Assembly: GCA_018222345.1 (NCBI GenBank)
Contig: JAAFAL010000019.1
Coordinates: 1 to 33,115, forward strand
Origin: a bacterium
Lineage (GTDB): Bacteria; Pseudomonadota; Gammaproteobacteria; Nevskiales; OUC007
Direction of reading: 5' to 3'
DNA length: 33,115 nucleotides
Positions within the stretch are counted from its first letter, which is position 1. The number at the start of each line of letters is the position of its first letter. Positions 1 to 10,127 of this stretch are shown piece by piece. A model generated the notes under the pieces. It did no database searches, was not told the origin of the DNA, and worked only from the letters and a program-made list of their open reading frames with translations. Position numbers and translations under genes: made by a program.

Positions 1-4
1 GTAG

Positions 5-484
5 AGCGCAATAGCGCGCAGTTACCGCTATGTCATTTTCAACCAGCGCGCGCGCTCGGCGGTGTTCGCTGCACGCAGCGCGTGGTGGTCGTATGCGCTG
101 GATGCCCACGCCATGCACACCGCGGCGCAATGTTTGCTCGGCGAGCAGGATTTTTCGTCATTCCGCGCCGCCGAATGCCAATCTCGCACGCCCATGCGCC
201 GCTTGGATGCGATTGCCGTGCGGCGCAACGGCAGTTTTGTTGTTGTTGATGTCACGGCCAATGCCTTTGTGCACCACATGGTGCGCAATATTGTTGGCAG
301 TTTGTTGCAGGTGGGGCAGGGCAAACGCCCGTCCGAGTGGATGGCCGAGCTGCTCGCTGCGCGCGATCGCAACCGCGCTGGCATGACCGCGCCCGCTGCG
401 GGCCTGTACTTGGCTCACGTATCCTATCCAGATGAATTCGAGATTCCCCGTTCCGACGGCATCGACGCGTTGCCAGGTGGGTAA
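5..484 (+). CDS. truA: tRNA pseudouridine(38-40) synthase TruA, 3' part
   Basis: This is the C-terminal part of TruA, which isomerises uridines 38-40 in the anticodon arm of many tRNAs. The frame reads through the family-typical blocks SYRYVIFN (about 20-43), CLLGEQDFSSFRA, CQSRTP, VVDVTANAFVHHMVRNIVGS and AGLYLAHVSYPDEF, and ends with TAA at 482-484. The 5' half, with the catalytic Asp, lies outside the window. The codon at 2-4 is TAG, where homologues such as E. coli TruA have Phe (in F-S-A). So either the first bases are an assembly edge error or the gene carries a nonsense mutation; the sequence cannot decide. trpF follows 21 bases downstream in the same direction. Confidence 0.9.
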   Translation, partial: SAIARSYRYVIFNQRARSAVFAARSAWWSYALDAHAMHTAAQCLLGEQDFSSFRAAECQSRTPMRRLDAIAVRRNGSFVVVDVTANAFVHHMVRNIVGSLLQVGQGKRPSEWMAELLAARDRNRAGMTAPAAGLYLAHVSYPDEFEIPRSDGIDALPGG

Positions 485-505
485 ACAGATATTGGGTGAA
501 CAACC

Positions 506-1144
506 ATGACGCGCATCAAAGTTTGCGGCGTCATGCTGCCTGAGGATGCGGCTGTGGCCGCCTCAGCGGGCGCGGATGCCATCGGCGTGGTGTTTGCACC
601 CAACAGCCCGCGGCGGGTGGATGTGCAGCAGGCGCTGGCGGTTCGCAGTGCGGTGCCGGCCTTGGTCAACGTGGTGGCTTTGTTCATGGACCAGCCAGCC
701 AGCGCGGTACGCGAGATTGCTGACGCGCTCCAGCCCGCCATGTTGCAGTTCCACGGCAGCGAAGATGCGGCGTATTGTCAGCAGTTCGGCCGGCCGTACC
801 TAAAAGCCATCGGCATGGGCGGCGCGGCGCAGGACGATTGCGCGGCGTATCCGGGCGCTGCGGCAGTGCTGCTCGATGGCCATGCGCCCGGTGCCGCCGG
901 CGGTAGTGGTGAAACCTTCGACTGGTCGCGCATCAGTGCTTGGCAACAGGCGCGGCCGCGCCACAGCCCGGTAGTTGTTGCCGGCGGGCTGCATCCGGGC
1001 AACGTTGCCGGCTTGGTCCGCAGCGCCCGCCCGTGGGGCGTGGATGCCAGCAGCGGGTTAGAATCGGCCCCCGGCGTTAAAGACCACGCCAAAATTCACG
1101 CATTTATCGAGGCTGTTCGACGTGTCGATTGCGCAAACGCTTGA
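506..1144 (+). CDS. trpF: Phosphoribosylanthranilate isomerase
   Basis: TrpF performs the Amadori rearrangement of N-(5-phosphoribosyl)anthranilate to CdRP in tryptophan synthesis. It is a cytosolic single-domain TIM barrel of 212 residues, the normal size for a monofunctional enzyme. Visible motifs are IKVCG with the general-base Cys7, LQFHGSE (80-86), LLDGHAP with the likely general acid Asp124, AGGLHPGNV (159-167) and the phosphate-binding GVDASSGLE (178-186). The ATG at 506 puts the IKVCG strand at the very N-terminus, as expected. The gene overlaps the GTG start of trpB by 23 bases, which suggests coupled translation. No trpC or trpD is visible, so the first steps of the pathway are encoded elsewhere. 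Confidence 0.97.
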   Translation: MTRIKVCGVMLPEDAAVAASAGADAIGVVFAPNSPRRVDVQQALAVRSAVPALVNVVALFMDQPASAVREIADALQPAMLQFHGSEDAAYCQQFGRPYLKAIGMGGAAQDDCAAYPGAAAVLLDGHAPGAAGGSGETFDWSRISAWQQARPRHSPVVVAGGLHPGNVAGLVRSARPWGVDASSGLESAPGVKDHAKIHAFIEAVRRVDCANA

Positions 1145-2345
1145 TTTGCAAGCAACTCCAATTGTTGAAACCGATGGCCACTTTGGCCGCTACGGCGGCT
1201 CATTCGTGGCCGAAACCCTGGTTGGCCCGCTGCAGGAGCTGACCCGCGCCTACTACCGCTTGATGGCGGATGCCGATTTCCGCCATGAACTGGACGAGGA
1301 CCTGGCGCACTATGTCGGCAGGCCTAGCCCGCTGTACTACGCCCGCCGCCTGAGCGACAAAGCCGGTGGCGCGCGTATCTGGCTCAAGCGCGAAGATTTG
1401 AACCATACCGGCGCGCACAAGGTGAACAACACCGTAGGCCAGGCGCTGGTGGCCAGCCGCATGGGTAAGCGCCGCATCATTGCCGAAACCGGCGCCGGCC
1501 AGCACGGCGTTGCCACCGCCACCGTCGCCGCGCGGCTGGGGCTGGAATGCGTGGTGTATATGGGCGCCGAGGACATCAAGCGCCAGGCGCCGAATGTCTA
1601 TCGCATGAAGTTGCTCGGCGCCACGGTGGTGCCTGTGACCTCGGGCTCGAAGACGCTCAAGGACGCGCTCAACGAAGCCTTGCGCGACTGGGTGGCCAAT
1701 GTTGATGACACCTTCTACATCATCGGCACGGTTGCCGGCCCACATCCGTATCCGTCGATGGTGCGCGATTTTCAGGCCGTGATCGGCCGCGAGGCACGGG
1801 CGCAGATGCAGCAGCAGGCTGGCGCCTTGCCCGACGCTGTTGTCGCCTGCGTGGGCGGCGGTTCCAATGCGATTGGCATTTTCCATCCGTTCCTCAACGA
1901 CGCCAATGTTCGCCTGATCGGCGTCGAGGCCGCTGGCGACGGCGTTGACACTGGCCGCCACTCGGCGCCGTTGTCCGCGGGCCGCGCCGGCGTGTTGCAT
2001 GGCAACCGCACCTATCTGATCCAGGACGAGCATGGCCAGATCATGCCCACGCATAGCGTGTCGGCTGGTTTGGACTACCCCGGCGTGGGGCCGGAACACG
2101 CACATCTCAAAGACACTGGTCGCGCCGAATACGTTGCCATCACCGACGATCAGGCGATGGCTGCATTCCATCAACTGACGCGCGTCGAGGGCATCATCCC
2201 CGCGCTGGAGAGCGCCCATGCCATTGCCTACGCCACTGAACTGGCCGCGGAACTGGCGCCTGAGCAGAATGTGTTGGTGAATCTGTCCGGTCGTGGCGAC
2301 AAGGACGTGAATACGGTCGCTGAGCGTGATGGGATCGAGCTGTGA
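1122..2345 (+). CDS. trpB: Tryptophan synthase beta chain
   Basis: TrpB condenses indole with L-serine using PLP and works as an alpha2-beta2 complex with TrpA, which channels indole to it. The product has 407 residues. Signature blocks are [13 protein letters not shown] near the N-terminus, [10 protein letters not shown] with the PLP Schiff-base Lys100, [10 protein letters not shown] with catalytic Glu122, the PLP-phosphate loop GGGSNAIG (245-252), [11 protein letters not shown] and [12 protein letters not shown] at the end. Start: GTG at 1122 lies inside the end of trpF; the next in-frame codons do not offer a better start before the conserved FGRYGG block. The stop overlaps the trpA start in a GTGA tetranucleotide. 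Confidence 0.98.
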   Translation: MSIAQTLDLQATPIVETDGHFGRYGGSFVAETLVGPLQELTRAYYRLMADADFRHELDEDLAHYVGRPSPLYYARRLSDKAGGARIWLKREDLNHTGAHKVNNTVGQALVASRMGKRRIIAETGAGQHGVATATVAARLGLECVVYMGAEDIKRQAPNVYRMKLLGATVVPVTSGSKTLKDALNEALRDWVANVDDTFYIIGTVAGPHPYPSMVRDFQAVIGREARAQMQQQAGALPDAVVACVGGGSNAIGIFHPFLNDANVRLIGVEAAGDGVDTGRHSAPLSAGRAGVLHGNRTYLIQDEHGQIMPTHSVSAGLDYPGVGPEHAHLKDTGRAEYVAITDDQAMAAFHQLTRVEGIIPALESAHAIAYATELAAELAPEQNVLVNLSGRGDKDVNTVAERDGIEL

Positions 2346-3157
2346 GTAACCGCCTGACCGACACGCTGGCTGCCCTGCAGCCGCGCAAGGCTTTGATTCC
2401 GTACCTGACGGCGGGTGATCCGGCGCCGGAGCAAACCGTTGCCGTCATGCATGCCCTGGTCGAGGCCGGCGCCGACGTGATTGAACTGGGTGTGCCTTTT
2501 TCTGACCCGATGGCTGATGGGCCGGTGATTCAGCGCGCCTGCGAGCGTGCGCTTAGCGCCGGCACAACCTTGAGCACTGTGCTTGAGGACGTTGCCGTAT
2601 TCCGCCGCGACAACAGCCATACGCCGGTTGTGCTGATGGGCTACCTGAACCCCGTCGAAGCCATGGGCTACATGCATTTCGCCGAGCGCGCGCAGGCCGC
2701 CGGGGTTGATGGCGTTTTGCTGGTCGATCTCACGCCAGAAGAGGCGGGTGATATCGCGCCGATGCTCAAGAACCACGGCCTGGCACCCGTGTTTTTGGCC
2801 GCGCCAAACACCGGTGATGAGCGGCTGCAGCTGATCGCTCAGCACGCCGACGGTTATTTGTACTACGTCTCGCTCAAGGGCGTGACGGGTTCGGCAACGC
2901 TGGACACGCAGGCGGTTGGCGCGCGCGTCGCGCAATTGCAGCAACATGTCGAGCTGCCAGTGATGGTGGGCTTTGGCATTAGCGATGCCGATTCGGCTTG
3001 CGCCATCGCGGCAGTGTCGGACGGCGTGATTATTGGTAGCGCACTGATCCAGGCCATGGAAGCTGGTGACAGCGCCGCAGCGCCAGACGCCGCCAAAGCA
3101 TTTCTGGCCAAGATTCGCAGTGCCATGGATGCGCAAAGCTCGGAGCAGGCGGCATGA
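2342..3157 (+). CDS. trpA: Tryptophan synthase alpha chain
   Basis: TrpA cleaves indole-3-glycerol phosphate to indole and glyceraldehyde-3-phosphate. It has 271 residues, the usual length. The catalytic pair is visible in [14 protein letters not shown]: Glu48 and Asp59 correspond to E. coli Glu49 and Asp60. Other family blocks are YLTAGDP (21-27), VLMGYLNP and the phosphate-binding [11 protein letters not shown]. It starts with GTG at 2342, sharing GTGA with the trpB stop, and ends in an ATGA overlap with accD. TrpB and TrpA are therefore made in tandem, which suits assembly of the 1:1 complex. Linkage of trpFBA to accD is common in beta- and gammaproteobacteria. Confidence 0.98.
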   Translation: MSNRLTDTLAALQPRKALIPYLTAGDPAPEQTVAVMHALVEAGADVIELGVPFSDPMADGPVIQRACERALSAGTTLSTVLEDVAVFRRDNSHTPVVLMGYLNPVEAMGYMHFAERAQAAGVDGVLLVDLTPEEAGDIAPMLKNHGLAPVFLAAPNTGDERLQLIAQHADGYLYYVSLKGVTGSATLDTQAVGARVAQLQQHVELPVMVGFGISDADSACAIAAVSDGVIIGSALIQAMEAGDSAAAPDAAKAFLAKIRSAMDAQSSEQAA

Positions 3158-4035
3158 GTTGGCTAGAGAAAATCATGCCTGCGCAAATGGGCGCCAAGAC
3201 AGCGCCAACACCGAAAAAGGCCGTGCCTGAAGGGCTCTGGGCCAAATGTAATGGTTGTGACTCGATGCTCTACCGCGCCGAGCTGGAGCGCGCGCTGGAG
3301 GTCTGCCCCAAGTGCGGCGCACACCGCGCCATTTCCGCACGCCGGCGCCTGGACGCCTTGTTGGACGAAGCCGGCCGTGAAGAAATTGCCAGCGATGTCG
3401 AGTCGGTGGATCCGCTGAAGTTTCGCGACAGCAAGCGCTACCGCGACCGGCTCGCTGCGGGCACCAAAGCCAGTGGCGAGCGCGATGCGCTGGTGGTGAT
3501 GAAAGGCACCCTGTTGTCTGCGCCGGTCGTTGCCGCTGCGTTCGAATTCAGCTTCATGGCGGGTTCCATGGGCAGTGCGGTGGGTGAACGCTTCGTGCGC
3601 GGCGTCGATGCCTGTATTGCCGAGCAGCGCGCGCTGGTCAGCTTCACCGCCAGTGGCGGCGCGCGTATGCAAGAGGCGCTGTTCAGCCTGTTCCAGATGG
3701 CCAAAACCAGCGCCGCGCTGGCGCGGCTTAGCGACCGTGGCCTGCCGTTTGTGTCGGTGATGACGAACCCGACGACCGGCGGTGTATCGGCCAGCCTAGC
3801 GATGTTGGGTGATGTGAACATAGCCGAGCCTGGCGCGTTAATCGGCTTTGCCGGCCCGCGGGTGATCGAACAAACTGTGCGGCAAAAGCTGCCTGAAGGC
3901 TTCCAGACCGCCGAGTTTTTGCTCGAACACGGCCATATCGACGGCATTCTTGATCGCCGCCAAATGCGGCCGCGCCTGGGCTCGCTGCTGTCCATCCTCA
4001 TGCAGCGGCCGGCGCCGGATGTCACAACCGCCTGA
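3154..4035 (+). CDS. accD: Acetyl-CoA carboxylase carboxyltransferase subunit beta
   Basis: AccD with AccA forms the carboxyltransferase half of acetyl-CoA carboxylase, moving the carboxyl group from biotin to acetyl-CoA to give malonyl-CoA. It has 293 residues. The N-terminal zinc ribbon is complete, with Cys32, Cys35, Cys51 and Cys54. The crotonase-like core follows, with [21 protein letters not shown], the oxyanion-hole type [11 protein letters not shown] and an [13 protein letters not shown] block. Start is the ATG of the ATGA shared with trpA. The 3' end overlaps the folC start by 17 bases. accA is not in the window. Confidence 0.98.
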   Translation: MSWLEKIMPAQMGAKTAPTPKKAVPEGLWAKCNGCDSMLYRAELERALEVCPKCGAHRAISARRRLDALLDEAGREEIASDVESVDPLKFRDSKRYRDRLAAGTKASGERDALVVMKGTLLSAPVVAAAFEFSFMAGSMGSAVGERFVRGVDACIAEQRALVSFTASGGARMQEALFSLFQMAKTSAALARLSDRGLPFVSVMTNPTTGGVSASLAMLGDVNIAEPGALIGFAGPRVIEQTVRQKLPEGFQTAEFLLEHGHIDGILDRRQMRPRLGSLLSILMQRPAPDVTTA

Positions 4036-5344
4036 GGCCAGCGCGCCGCCCGCGGGCAGCGTGTTGACAGCTTGGTTGCAATGGCTGGAGGGCCGCGACC
4101 CCAGCCGCATTGAACTTGGCCTTGAACGCGTCAAGCGCGTGTTGCAGCGCCTGGCGCTACCTGCACGCCCATGCCCGCTGATTACGGTGGCCGGCACCAA
4201 CGGCAAAGGCTCGGTCGTGGCCAACCTGGACGCTGTGGCCGGCGCCGCCGGCATGCGCGTCGGTGCTTATTTGTCGCCCCATCTACTGTGCTTTAACGAG
4301 CGCATTCGCATCGGCGGCCAAGATGTCGAGGATGCGCCGCTAGTCGCCGCGTTCGAGCGCGTCGCCGCCGCCGAGCAGGGCGATGTGCTGACTTATTTCG
4401 AGTTTACGACCCTCGCCGCCATTGTTGTCATGCAGGCGGCGGATCTGGACCTTTGGGTGTTGGAGGTCGGCCTCGGCGGGCGCCTTGATGCAGTCAATGT
4501 GCTCGACGCCGATGTGGCGATACTGACCAGCATTGGCCTGGACCACACCGATTGGTTGGGCGACACACTTGCCGGCATCGCGCGCGAAAAATTGGGCGTG
4601 CTGCGTGCGGGCAAGCCCTTGGTGTGTGGTGTCACCGCGGATGCCGACCCCGCGGTACTGACTGAAATTCATCAAACCGCGGCCGGACGCAACGCGCCGC
4701 TGCTGCAACTGGGCGAGCAGATTCGCCTGACGCCGCCCGACGCGCAGGGCCGTTGGGCCGTGACAATAGCCGGCAAGCGCAACGTCGAGAAGCAGTTTGG
4801 CGACTTGTCGCGCTTGTCGCTTGCGGGGCCTGTGCAGCCGGGCAACGCCGCGCTCGCCATCACGGCCCTGGAATATCTTGGCATTGCATTGACTCCACAG
4901 GCGCTTGCCGGGTTGGGCCGCGTGCGCTTGCCTGGCCGTTGCCAGACGATCGCCCGCGATCCAATAACTATTGTCGACCCCGGCCACAACGTCGAAGCCG
5001 CAACGGTTTTGGCCGAAGCTCTCAGCGCGCATACCGACAAGGGCTCAACGCACGCCGTGCTGGGTATGTTGCGCGGCAAGCCGGCTGCGGCGTTTGTTGC
5101 GGCATTGGCGCCGGTGGTCGATGCCTGGCATTTCTGCAGTTTGCCCGGCCCGCGCGGTTTGGCTGCGTACGAGCTTGCCAAGCAGGTTGGCGGCGTGGGG
5201 CAGCAGCATCAATCGGTTGCCGAAGGCTTGTTGGCGGCGCGCCAAGCGGCCGGTGCCAGTGGGCGCGTGCTGGCCGCCGGTTCTTTCCTAACGGTCGAGG
5301 CAGTGCTTAAATCAATGCCTATGGTCGAGGGAGCCACACCATGA
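4019..5344 (+). CDS. folC: Bifunctional dihydrofolate synthase / folylpolyglutamate synthase
   Basis: FolC adds L-glutamate to dihydropteroate and then to tetrahydrofolates, using ATP. It is a Mur-ligase-fold cytosolic enzyme of 441 residues. The P-loop GTNGKGS (59-65), the [14 protein letters not shown] block, [33 protein letters not shown] and IAREKLGV lie in the N-terminal ATPase domain. LPGRCQ and DPGHNVEAA mark the start of the C-terminal domain. An upstream extension to 3950 is open, but it is shadow sequence of accD. The ATG at 4019 begins the family-like segment that leads into TAWLQWLEG. The end shares ATGA with the next gene. Confidence 0.97.
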   Translation: MSQPPEASAPPAGSVLTAWLQWLEGRDPSRIELGLERVKRVLQRLALPARPCPLITVAGTNGKGSVVANLDAVAGAAGMRVGAYLSPHLLCFNERIRIGGQDVEDAPLVAAFERVAAAEQGDVLTYFEFTTLAAIVVMQAADLDLWVLEVGLGGRLDAVNVLDADVAILTSIGLDHTDWLGDTLAGIAREKLGVLRAGKPLVCGVTADADPAVLTEIHQTAAGRNAPLLQLGEQIRLTPPDAQGRWAVTIAGKRNVEKQFGDLSRLSLAGPVQPGNAALAITALEYLGIALTPQALAGLGRVRLPGRCQTIARDPITIVDPGHNVEAATVLAEALSAHTDKGSTHAVLGMLRGKPAAAFVAALAPVVDAWHFCSLPGPRGLAAYELAKQVGGVGQQHQSVAEGLLAARQAAGASGRVLAAGSFLTVEAVLKSMPMVEGATP

Positions 5345-5913
5345 GCGGGATGTCTGATGCGCGCAAAGCGCGGCTGATCGGTGCCTGTGCCCTGGTGCTC
5401 ATCGGCTTTGCCTTGATGTCAGCATTGCTGGGCGGTGGTGACCATGCAGACAAGCCCACGGCGGCGGGTGCTGACGAGAATGTGATCGTATTGCCCGCGC
5501 GGCCATTGCGCACGGCGCAGGTGGGCGACGATGAAGCGCCGCCCCCGGAGTCAGCCAAGCAAGCACAACCCATCAAGCAATCCGCGCCCACCGCGCCGCG
5601 CGAGCCCCAGCCGCGATCCGAGCCAGCGCCCAAACCCAAGCCGCAGCCAGCGGAACCCAAACCGGTCAAAACCGGCTGGTACGTGCAGCTCGGCGTGTTC
5701 GGTAGCCGTGCCAATGCCCTGGCCCTGGCCGACAAAGCCCGCGAGGGCGATTACCGCTGCGAGCTGCGCACCCTGAAGCAGGGCAGCAACACCTTGCACC
5801 GCGTGCTGGTCGGCCCGTATCCCAGCGAAGCAGCCGCCGACTTGCGCGTGCCCAAGCTGCAACGCTGGCTGGGCGAGACCGGCCGCGTGGTCGAATTGGA
5901 GCGCGGGCGCTGA
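5341..5913 (+). CDS. DedD-like SPOR-domain membrane protein
   Basis: SPOR domains bind denuded glycan strands at the division septum, and DedD helps septal peptidoglycan synthesis in E. coli. This protein has 190 residues: a short cytoplasmic N-terminus, one membrane segment (about 11-30, RLIGACALVLIGFALMSALL), a Pro/Lys/Glu-rich periplasmic linker (about 60-110) and a C-terminal SPOR domain (about 111-187, starting TGWYVQLGVFGSRANA and containing RVLVGPYPSEAAA). The folC-dedD-cvpA-purF order is the same as in E. coli, which supports orthology to dedD. It shares ATGA with folC and is probably translated with it. Sequence outside the SPOR domain is low in information, so I give no firm gene symbol. 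Confidence 0.9.
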   Translation: MSGMSDARKARLIGACALVLIGFALMSALLGGGDHADKPTAAGADENVIVLPARPLRTAQVGDDEAPPPESAKQAQPIKQSAPTAPREPQPRSEPAPKPKPQPAEPKPVKTGWYVQLGVFGSRANALALADKAREGDYRCELRTLKQGSNTLHRVLVGPYPSEAAADLRVPKLQRWLGETGRVVELERGR

Positions 5914-5949
5914 GAATACGCAGCCGCTAGTCTGGCGGGCCCCGATTGT

Positions 5950-5958
5950 TGCTAAACT
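5950..5958 (+). promoter_or_regulatory. Possible extended -10 promoter before cvpA
   Basis: The 82-base gap between the dedD-like gene and cvpA is the largest in this operon. It contains TGCTAAACT, which fits an extended -10 element (TGn followed by TAAACT, 5953-5958). No good -35 hexamer lies 16-18 bases upstream. It could give cvpA-purF-metZ some transcription of their own. No PurR-like operator was recognised. This is a pattern match only. Confidence 0.3.
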
Positions 5959-5995
5959 ATGACGGCGCCCGCATCCCCCACCGCCGCCGTCCTTC

Positions 5996-6541
5996 ATGGT
6001 CTGGGTTGACTACTTTATCCTCGCGATTATCGCCATCTCGGCGGTGATCAGTTTGTTCCGTGGTTTCGTCAAGGAACTGCTGTCGCTGGTCACCTGGGTG
6101 CTGGCGTTCTGGGTGGCGATCAAGTTCGCGCCGTGGCTTGAAAGCGCGTTTGCCGGCTACATATCAGCGCCCAGTGCGCGTTTGGGTTTGGCCTATGTGG
6201 TGTTGTTCTTGTTGGTGCTCATCGTTGGCGCCATTGCCACTCACTTCATGACCGAGCTGGTCAAGCGCACGCACTTTTCTGGCACCGACCGCATGGTGGG
6301 CGTACTGTTTGGCATCGGCCGCGGCTTGGTGCTGCTGACCGTGCTGGTGATGTTGGCGCAAGTCTTTACGCCAGTGGAGCAAGACCCGTGGTGGTCGCAA
6401 TCGACCTTCATCCCGCATTTCGAGCGCATGGCCGAGTTCGCTCGCAGCTTTCTACCCGAAGACTGGCAACAAGAGCTCAGCGGCGCGCCAGCCGAGGCGC
6501 CGCCCGAGCCTCAACCCGAAGCGCAACCTAGCAGGCCCTGA
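5996..6541 (+). CDS. cvpA: CvpA family inner-membrane protein
   Basis: CvpA was named for a role in colicin V production; in ordinary cells it is an inner-membrane protein linked to envelope tolerance, with no settled mechanism. The protein has 181 residues. About four hydrophobic segments are visible (roughly 4-24, 29-50, 62-85, 100-122). The family-typical N-terminus V-D-Y-x-I-L-A-I, the loop [13 protein letters not shown], and [15 protein letters not shown] before the last helix are all present. The C-terminal 35 residues are Pro/Glu-rich and probably disordered. It lies 1 base before purF, the conserved pairing seen in E. coli and Pseudomonas. Confidence 0.95.
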   Translation: MVWVDYFILAIIAISAVISLFRGFVKELLSLVTWVLAFWVAIKFAPWLESAFAGYISAPSARLGLAYVVLFLLVLIVGAIATHFMTELVKRTHFSGTDRMVGVLFGIGRGLVLLTVLVMLAQVFTPVEQDPWWSQSTFIPHFERMAEFARSFLPEDWQQELSGAPAEAPPEPQPEAQPSRP

Positions 6542-6542
6542 T

Positions 6543-8054
6543 ATGTGTGGAATTGTCGGACTCGTTGCCAGCACCCCAGTGGCGCAAGACATTTATGACG
6601 CGCTCACCGTGCTGCAGCACCGTGGCCAGGACGCCGCCGGCATCATCACCGACGACGGCGGACGGCTGTACTTGCGCAAGGAAAATGGCCTGGTGCGCGA
6701 CGTTTTCTCGCAGGACAACATGATTGGCCTGCTGGGCAACATGGGTATCGGCCATGTGCGCTATCCCACGGCCGGTTGTGACTCATCGGCCGAGGCGCAG
6801 CCGTTCTATGTCAACTCGCCGTTCGGTATTTCGCTGGCGCACAACGGCAACCTCACCAACAGCGAGGCGCTCAAGCGCGAACTGTTCATTCAGGACCGCC
6901 GGCATATCAACACCGAGTCCGATTCCGAAATCCTGCTCAACGTGTTTGCCCACGAGTTGCTCGAATCAGGCAAATACACGATCGATGGCGACGACATCTT
7001 CGAGGCCATCTCGCGCGTGCATGCCCGCGTGCGCGGCGCCTACGCGGCGGTGTTGATGATCAATGGTGTTGGTGTCGTCGGCTTCCGCGATCCTCACGGC
7101 ATCCGACCGTGCGTATTCGGCAAGCGCGAGACCGGCGCCGGCACCGATTACGCGGTGGCCTCCGAGAGCGTTGCGCTGGACAGCCTGGGTTTCGAACTGA
7201 TCGACGATCTGGAGCCGGGCGAAGCTGTCTTCCTGCCAATTAATGGCGAGGTGCAGCGCCGACTATGTGCGCCTGGGGCATCGCATGCCACTTGCCTGTT
7301 CGAGTACGTGTATCTGGCACGGCCCGACTCGGTAATCGACGACGTTTATGTTTACAAGGCCCGCCTGCGCATGGGGCATCACCTGGCCGAGAAGATCAAG
7401 CGCGACTGGGCCGACCACGATATCGATGTGGTCATCCCGATCCCGGACACCAGCCGAACAGCAGCGCTGCAATTGGCCAATGAACTGGATGTGCCGTTCC
7501 GCGAGGGCTTCATCAAGAATCGCTACATCGGTCGCACGTTCATCATGCCGGGGCAAGCGCAGCGCAAGAAGTCGGTGCGGCAAAAACTGAACCCCATCGA
7601 CCTGGAGTTCAAAGACAAGAACGTGTTGCTGGTCGATGATTCCATCGTCCGTGGCACCACCAGCCGCGAGATCATCCAGATGGCCCGCGACTCGGGTGCG
7701 CGCAAAGTCTATTTCGCCTCGGCTGCGCCGCCCGTGCGCTTTCCGAATGTGTATGGCATCGACATGCCATCGGCCAGTGAACTGATTGCCCACGGCCGCA
7801 CGGTGGAAGAACTGGAGCGCCTGCTGGGCGCCGACAAGCTGATCTACCAAGAGCTCGACGATTTGATCGAGGCGGTGCGCTACGGCAACCCGAACCTGAC
7901 ACGTTTCGACGCGTCGGTATTCAATGGCGAGTACGTCACCCAGGATGTCGATGCAGACTATTTAAACCAGTTGGAGCTGTTCCGCAGCGACGCTGCCAAG
8001 TCGCAGCGCAACAGCGGCGGCCGGCGCGTGGTCGAGTTGCACAATACGGCATGA
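6543..8054 (+). CDS. purF: Amidophosphoribosyltransferase
   Basis: PurF makes 5-phosphoribosylamine from PRPP and glutamine, the committed step of purine synthesis. It has 503 residues, close to the E. coli enzyme. The N-terminal nucleophile is Cys2 in MCGIVGLV, exposed after Met removal. The glutaminase domain shows [20 protein letters not shown] and [11 protein letters not shown]. The phosphoribosyltransferase domain carries the PRPP loop [13 protein letters not shown], preceded by [14 protein letters not shown] and followed by [20 protein letters not shown]. It shares ATGA with metZ, so the purine and methionine genes are translationally linked. Confidence 0.98.
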   Translation: MCGIVGLVASTPVAQDIYDALTVLQHRGQDAAGIITDDGGRLYLRKENGLVRDVFSQDNMIGLLGNMGIGHVRYPTAGCDSSAEAQPFYVNSPFGISLAHNGNLTNSEALKRELFIQDRRHINTESDSEILLNVFAHELLESGKYTIDGDDIFEAISRVHARVRGAYAAVLMINGVGVVGFRDPHGIRPCVFGKRETGAGTDYAVASESVALDSLGFELIDDLEPGEAVFLPINGEVQRRLCAPGASHATCLFEYVYLARPDSVIDDVYVYKARLRMGHHLAEKIKRDWADHDIDVVIPIPDTSRTAALQLANELDVPFREGFIKNRYIGRTFIMPGQAQRKKSVRQKLNPIDLEFKDKNVLLVDDSIVRGTTSREIIQMARDSGARKVYFASAAPPVRFPNVYGIDMPSASELIAHGRTVEELERLLGADKLIYQELDDLIEAVRYGNPNLTRFDASVFNGEYVTQDVDADYLNQLELFRSDAAKSQRNSGGRRVVELHNTA

Positions 8055-9232
8055 ACAAGCCCAACGATCCCAGTTGGCATGCCGCTACGGCGGCGATTCG
8101 TGCTGCTGAAATGCGCACGGATGTGGGCGAGCATTCGCCTGCAATTTTTGCCACTTCCAGCTTCGTGTTTCCGTCAGCCGAGGCCGCTGCTGCGCGATTT
8201 TCCGGTGACGAAGCCGGGCCGATTTATTCGCGTTTTACCAACCCCACGGTCAGCGCCTTCGAGCAGCGCCTGGCCGTACTCGAAGGCGGTGATGCCTGCG
8301 TTGCCACGGCCTCGGGCATGTCGGCCGTGCTGGCCACCTGTATGGCGCTGTGCGAGCAGGGCGACCACATTGTTGCCGCCAGCGGCCTGTTTGGTTCGAC
8401 CATCGGGCTGTTCGACAACATTCTGGCGCGTTTTGGCGTAAGCACTAATTACGTCGCGCCCACCGATCTCGACGCCTGGCGCGCTGCAGTGACGCCGCAA
8501 ACCAAACTGCTGTTCGCCGAGAGCCCGACCAACCCCTTGACCGAAGTCGTCGATATTGCCGCGCTGGCCGACATCGCCCACGACGCTGGCGCCAGCCTAG
8601 TGCTGGACAATTGTTTTTGCACGCCGGCGCTGCAGCGGCCGCTGGACTTGGGCGCCGACATCATCATCCACTCGGCCACCAAATTTCTGGATGGCCAAGG
8701 GCGTGCGGTGGGCGGCGCCGTCGTCGGCAATGCCGATCAAGTTGGCGAGCAGGTGTTTGCCTTTTTGCGTACCGCCGGCCCTTGCATGAGCCCGTTCAAT
8801 GCATGGATCTTCTTGAAGGGCTTGGAGACGCTGGATTTGCGCATGCGCCAGCAGTCGGCCAATGCCCTGGCCGTCGCGCAGTGGCTGGCCGAGCAGGCCG
8901 GCGTTGCGCGCGTGCTCTACACCGGCTTGGCGTCGCATCCGCAGCATGCGCTTGCCGAAGCACAGCAGTCCGGCCACGGTGCCATCGTCGCGTTTGAACT
9001 CGCCGGCGGCCAGGCCGCGGCGTTCAAGTTGATCAATGCCTTGCAGGTGTTTTCGATCACCGCCAACCTGGGCGACACGCGCAGCACGGTTACCCATCCG
9101 GCAACCACCACGCATTACCGCATCGGCCCCGAGGCGCGCGCCCGGGCTGGTATTAGTGACGGGTTTTTGCGGCTGTCGATTGGCCTGGAGCATCCGGACG
9201 ATCTGATCGCCGACCTGCAGCGCGGGCTGTGA
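8051..9232 (+). CDS. metZ: O-succinylhomoserine sulfhydrylase
   Basis: MetZ makes homocysteine directly from O-succinylhomoserine and sulfide, bypassing cystathionine. It is a Cys/Met-metabolism PLP enzyme of 393 residues. Visible are YSRFTNPT (59-66), the TASGMSAV block, Asp186 in LVLDNCF, and the PLP lysine Lys211 in [11 protein letters not shown]. Near the end [15 protein letters not shown] is characteristic of the family. The purF-metZ pairing is the Pseudomonas arrangement and supports MetZ over MetB or MetY, which share the fold. The end overlaps the next gene in GTGA. Confidence 0.94.
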   Translation: MNKPNDPSWHAATAAIRAAEMRTDVGEHSPAIFATSSFVFPSAEAAAARFSGDEAGPIYSRFTNPTVSAFEQRLAVLEGGDACVATASGMSAVLATCMALCEQGDHIVAASGLFGSTIGLFDNILARFGVSTNYVAPTDLDAWRAAVTPQTKLLFAESPTNPLTEVVDIAALADIAHDAGASLVLDNCFCTPALQRPLDLGADIIIHSATKFLDGQGRAVGGAVVGNADQVGEQVFAFLRTAGPCMSPFNAWIFLKGLETLDLRMRQQSANALAVAQWLAEQAGVARVLYTGLASHPQHALAEAQQSGHGAIVAFELAGGQAAAFKLINALQVFSITANLGDTRSTVTHPATTTHYRIGPEARARAGISDGFLRLSIGLEHPDDLIADLQRGL

Positions 9233-10008
9233 GCTGGGTTGCGGCCGCGCTGGCCGCCTACACGGAAGCTGACCCCGTAGCCAAGGCGCAAACAACGCGC
9301 GCGCTGGCCGAACTTGACGTTCGGGCCGCGCCGCTGCCGGACTTGCCCGAGCAACCTGGCCGGCCGGCGCAACCCGCATTGCTACCACCTGGGCAAGTGC
9401 CGCGCCGAAAACTGGGCAGCACTGAGGGGCGTATCGCGCTGGTGCATGCCATCGCGCATATCGAGTTCAATGCCATCAATCTGGCGCTGGACGCCGCCTT
9501 GCGTTTCGGCGACATGCCCGATGCGTACTACTCCGATTGGATCAGCGTGGCGGTTGACGAAGCGCGGCATTTCGACTTGCTATGCGCCCGGCTGCAGCAG
9601 CTCGGCAGTGACTATGGCGCGCTGCCAGCGCACAACGGCCTGTGGGAAATGGCCGAGAAAACCGCCGATGACCCGCTGACGCGCATGGCGCTCGTGCCGC
9701 GGGTGCTAGAAGCGCGCGGCCTGGATGTAACGCCAGGCATGATCCAGCGGCTCAAAGGCGTCGGCGACCATGAGACGGTCGCCGCGTTGGAAGTCATCCT
9801 GCGTGAGGAAGTCCGGCACGTTGAAATCGGCAGCCGCTGGTTTCGCGCCCTGTGCGCGCAGCGCGAACTGCAGCCCGAAGCGACCTTTATGCGATTGCTC
9901 ACCCAGCACGGCGTGCATTTGGCTGCAGCGCAGTTCAATACCGACGCGCGGCGTGCTGCGGGTTTTAGCGCCGAGGAGCTGACGGCGCTAAGCGTCGCCC
10001 ACGGTTAA
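9229..10008 (+). CDS. DUF455 ferritin-like protein
   Basis: This 259-residue protein matches the DUF455 family of ferritin-like helical proteins, whose biochemical role is not established. It has clusters of potential di-metal ligands on helices: HAIAHIEFNAIN (73-84), DEARHFDLL (110-118) and REEVRHVEIG (192-201). The E-x-x-H pattern in these segments is what ferritin-like di-iron proteins use. The first 60 residues are Pro-rich and include a likely flexible segment. Start is GTG at 9229, overlapping the metZ stop in GTGA; there is no upstream alternative. It ends the long operon. Coupling to metZ hints at a link with sulfur-amino-acid metabolism or metal/redox protection, but that is inference. 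Confidence 0.85.
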   Translation: MSWVAAALAAYTEADPVAKAQTTRALAELDVRAAPLPDLPEQPGRPAQPALLPPGQVPRRKLGSTEGRIALVHAIAHIEFNAINLALDAALRFGDMPDAYYSDWISVAVDEARHFDLLCARLQQLGSDYGALPAHNGLWEMAEKTADDPLTRMALVPRVLEARGLDVTPGMIQRLKGVGDHETVAALEVILREEVRHVEIGSRWFRALCAQRELQPEATFMRLLTQHGVHLAAAQFNTDARRAAGFSAEELTALSVAHG

Positions 10009-10127
10009 GCACGCCCAGATGTTGTGCAAGCGATGCTCAGGTACAAACTGATTTTTCAGGAACTCTGGATTGTTGTTTATAATCAAATTGTTATATGCGC
10101 TAAGAGCGGTCACGTGAAATATTCGGG

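Noticed and set aside
1200-2219. 339-codon open frame antisense to trpB
   Set aside because: His/Arg/Ala-rich shadow typical of GC-rich coding DNA; trpB on the other strand is unmistakable.
10078-10083. Perfect TATAAT in the convergent gap after the DUF455 gene
   Set aside because: No acceptable -35 at normal spacing and no gene or RNA fold downstream on that strand; the gap (10009-10127) is simply AT-rich.
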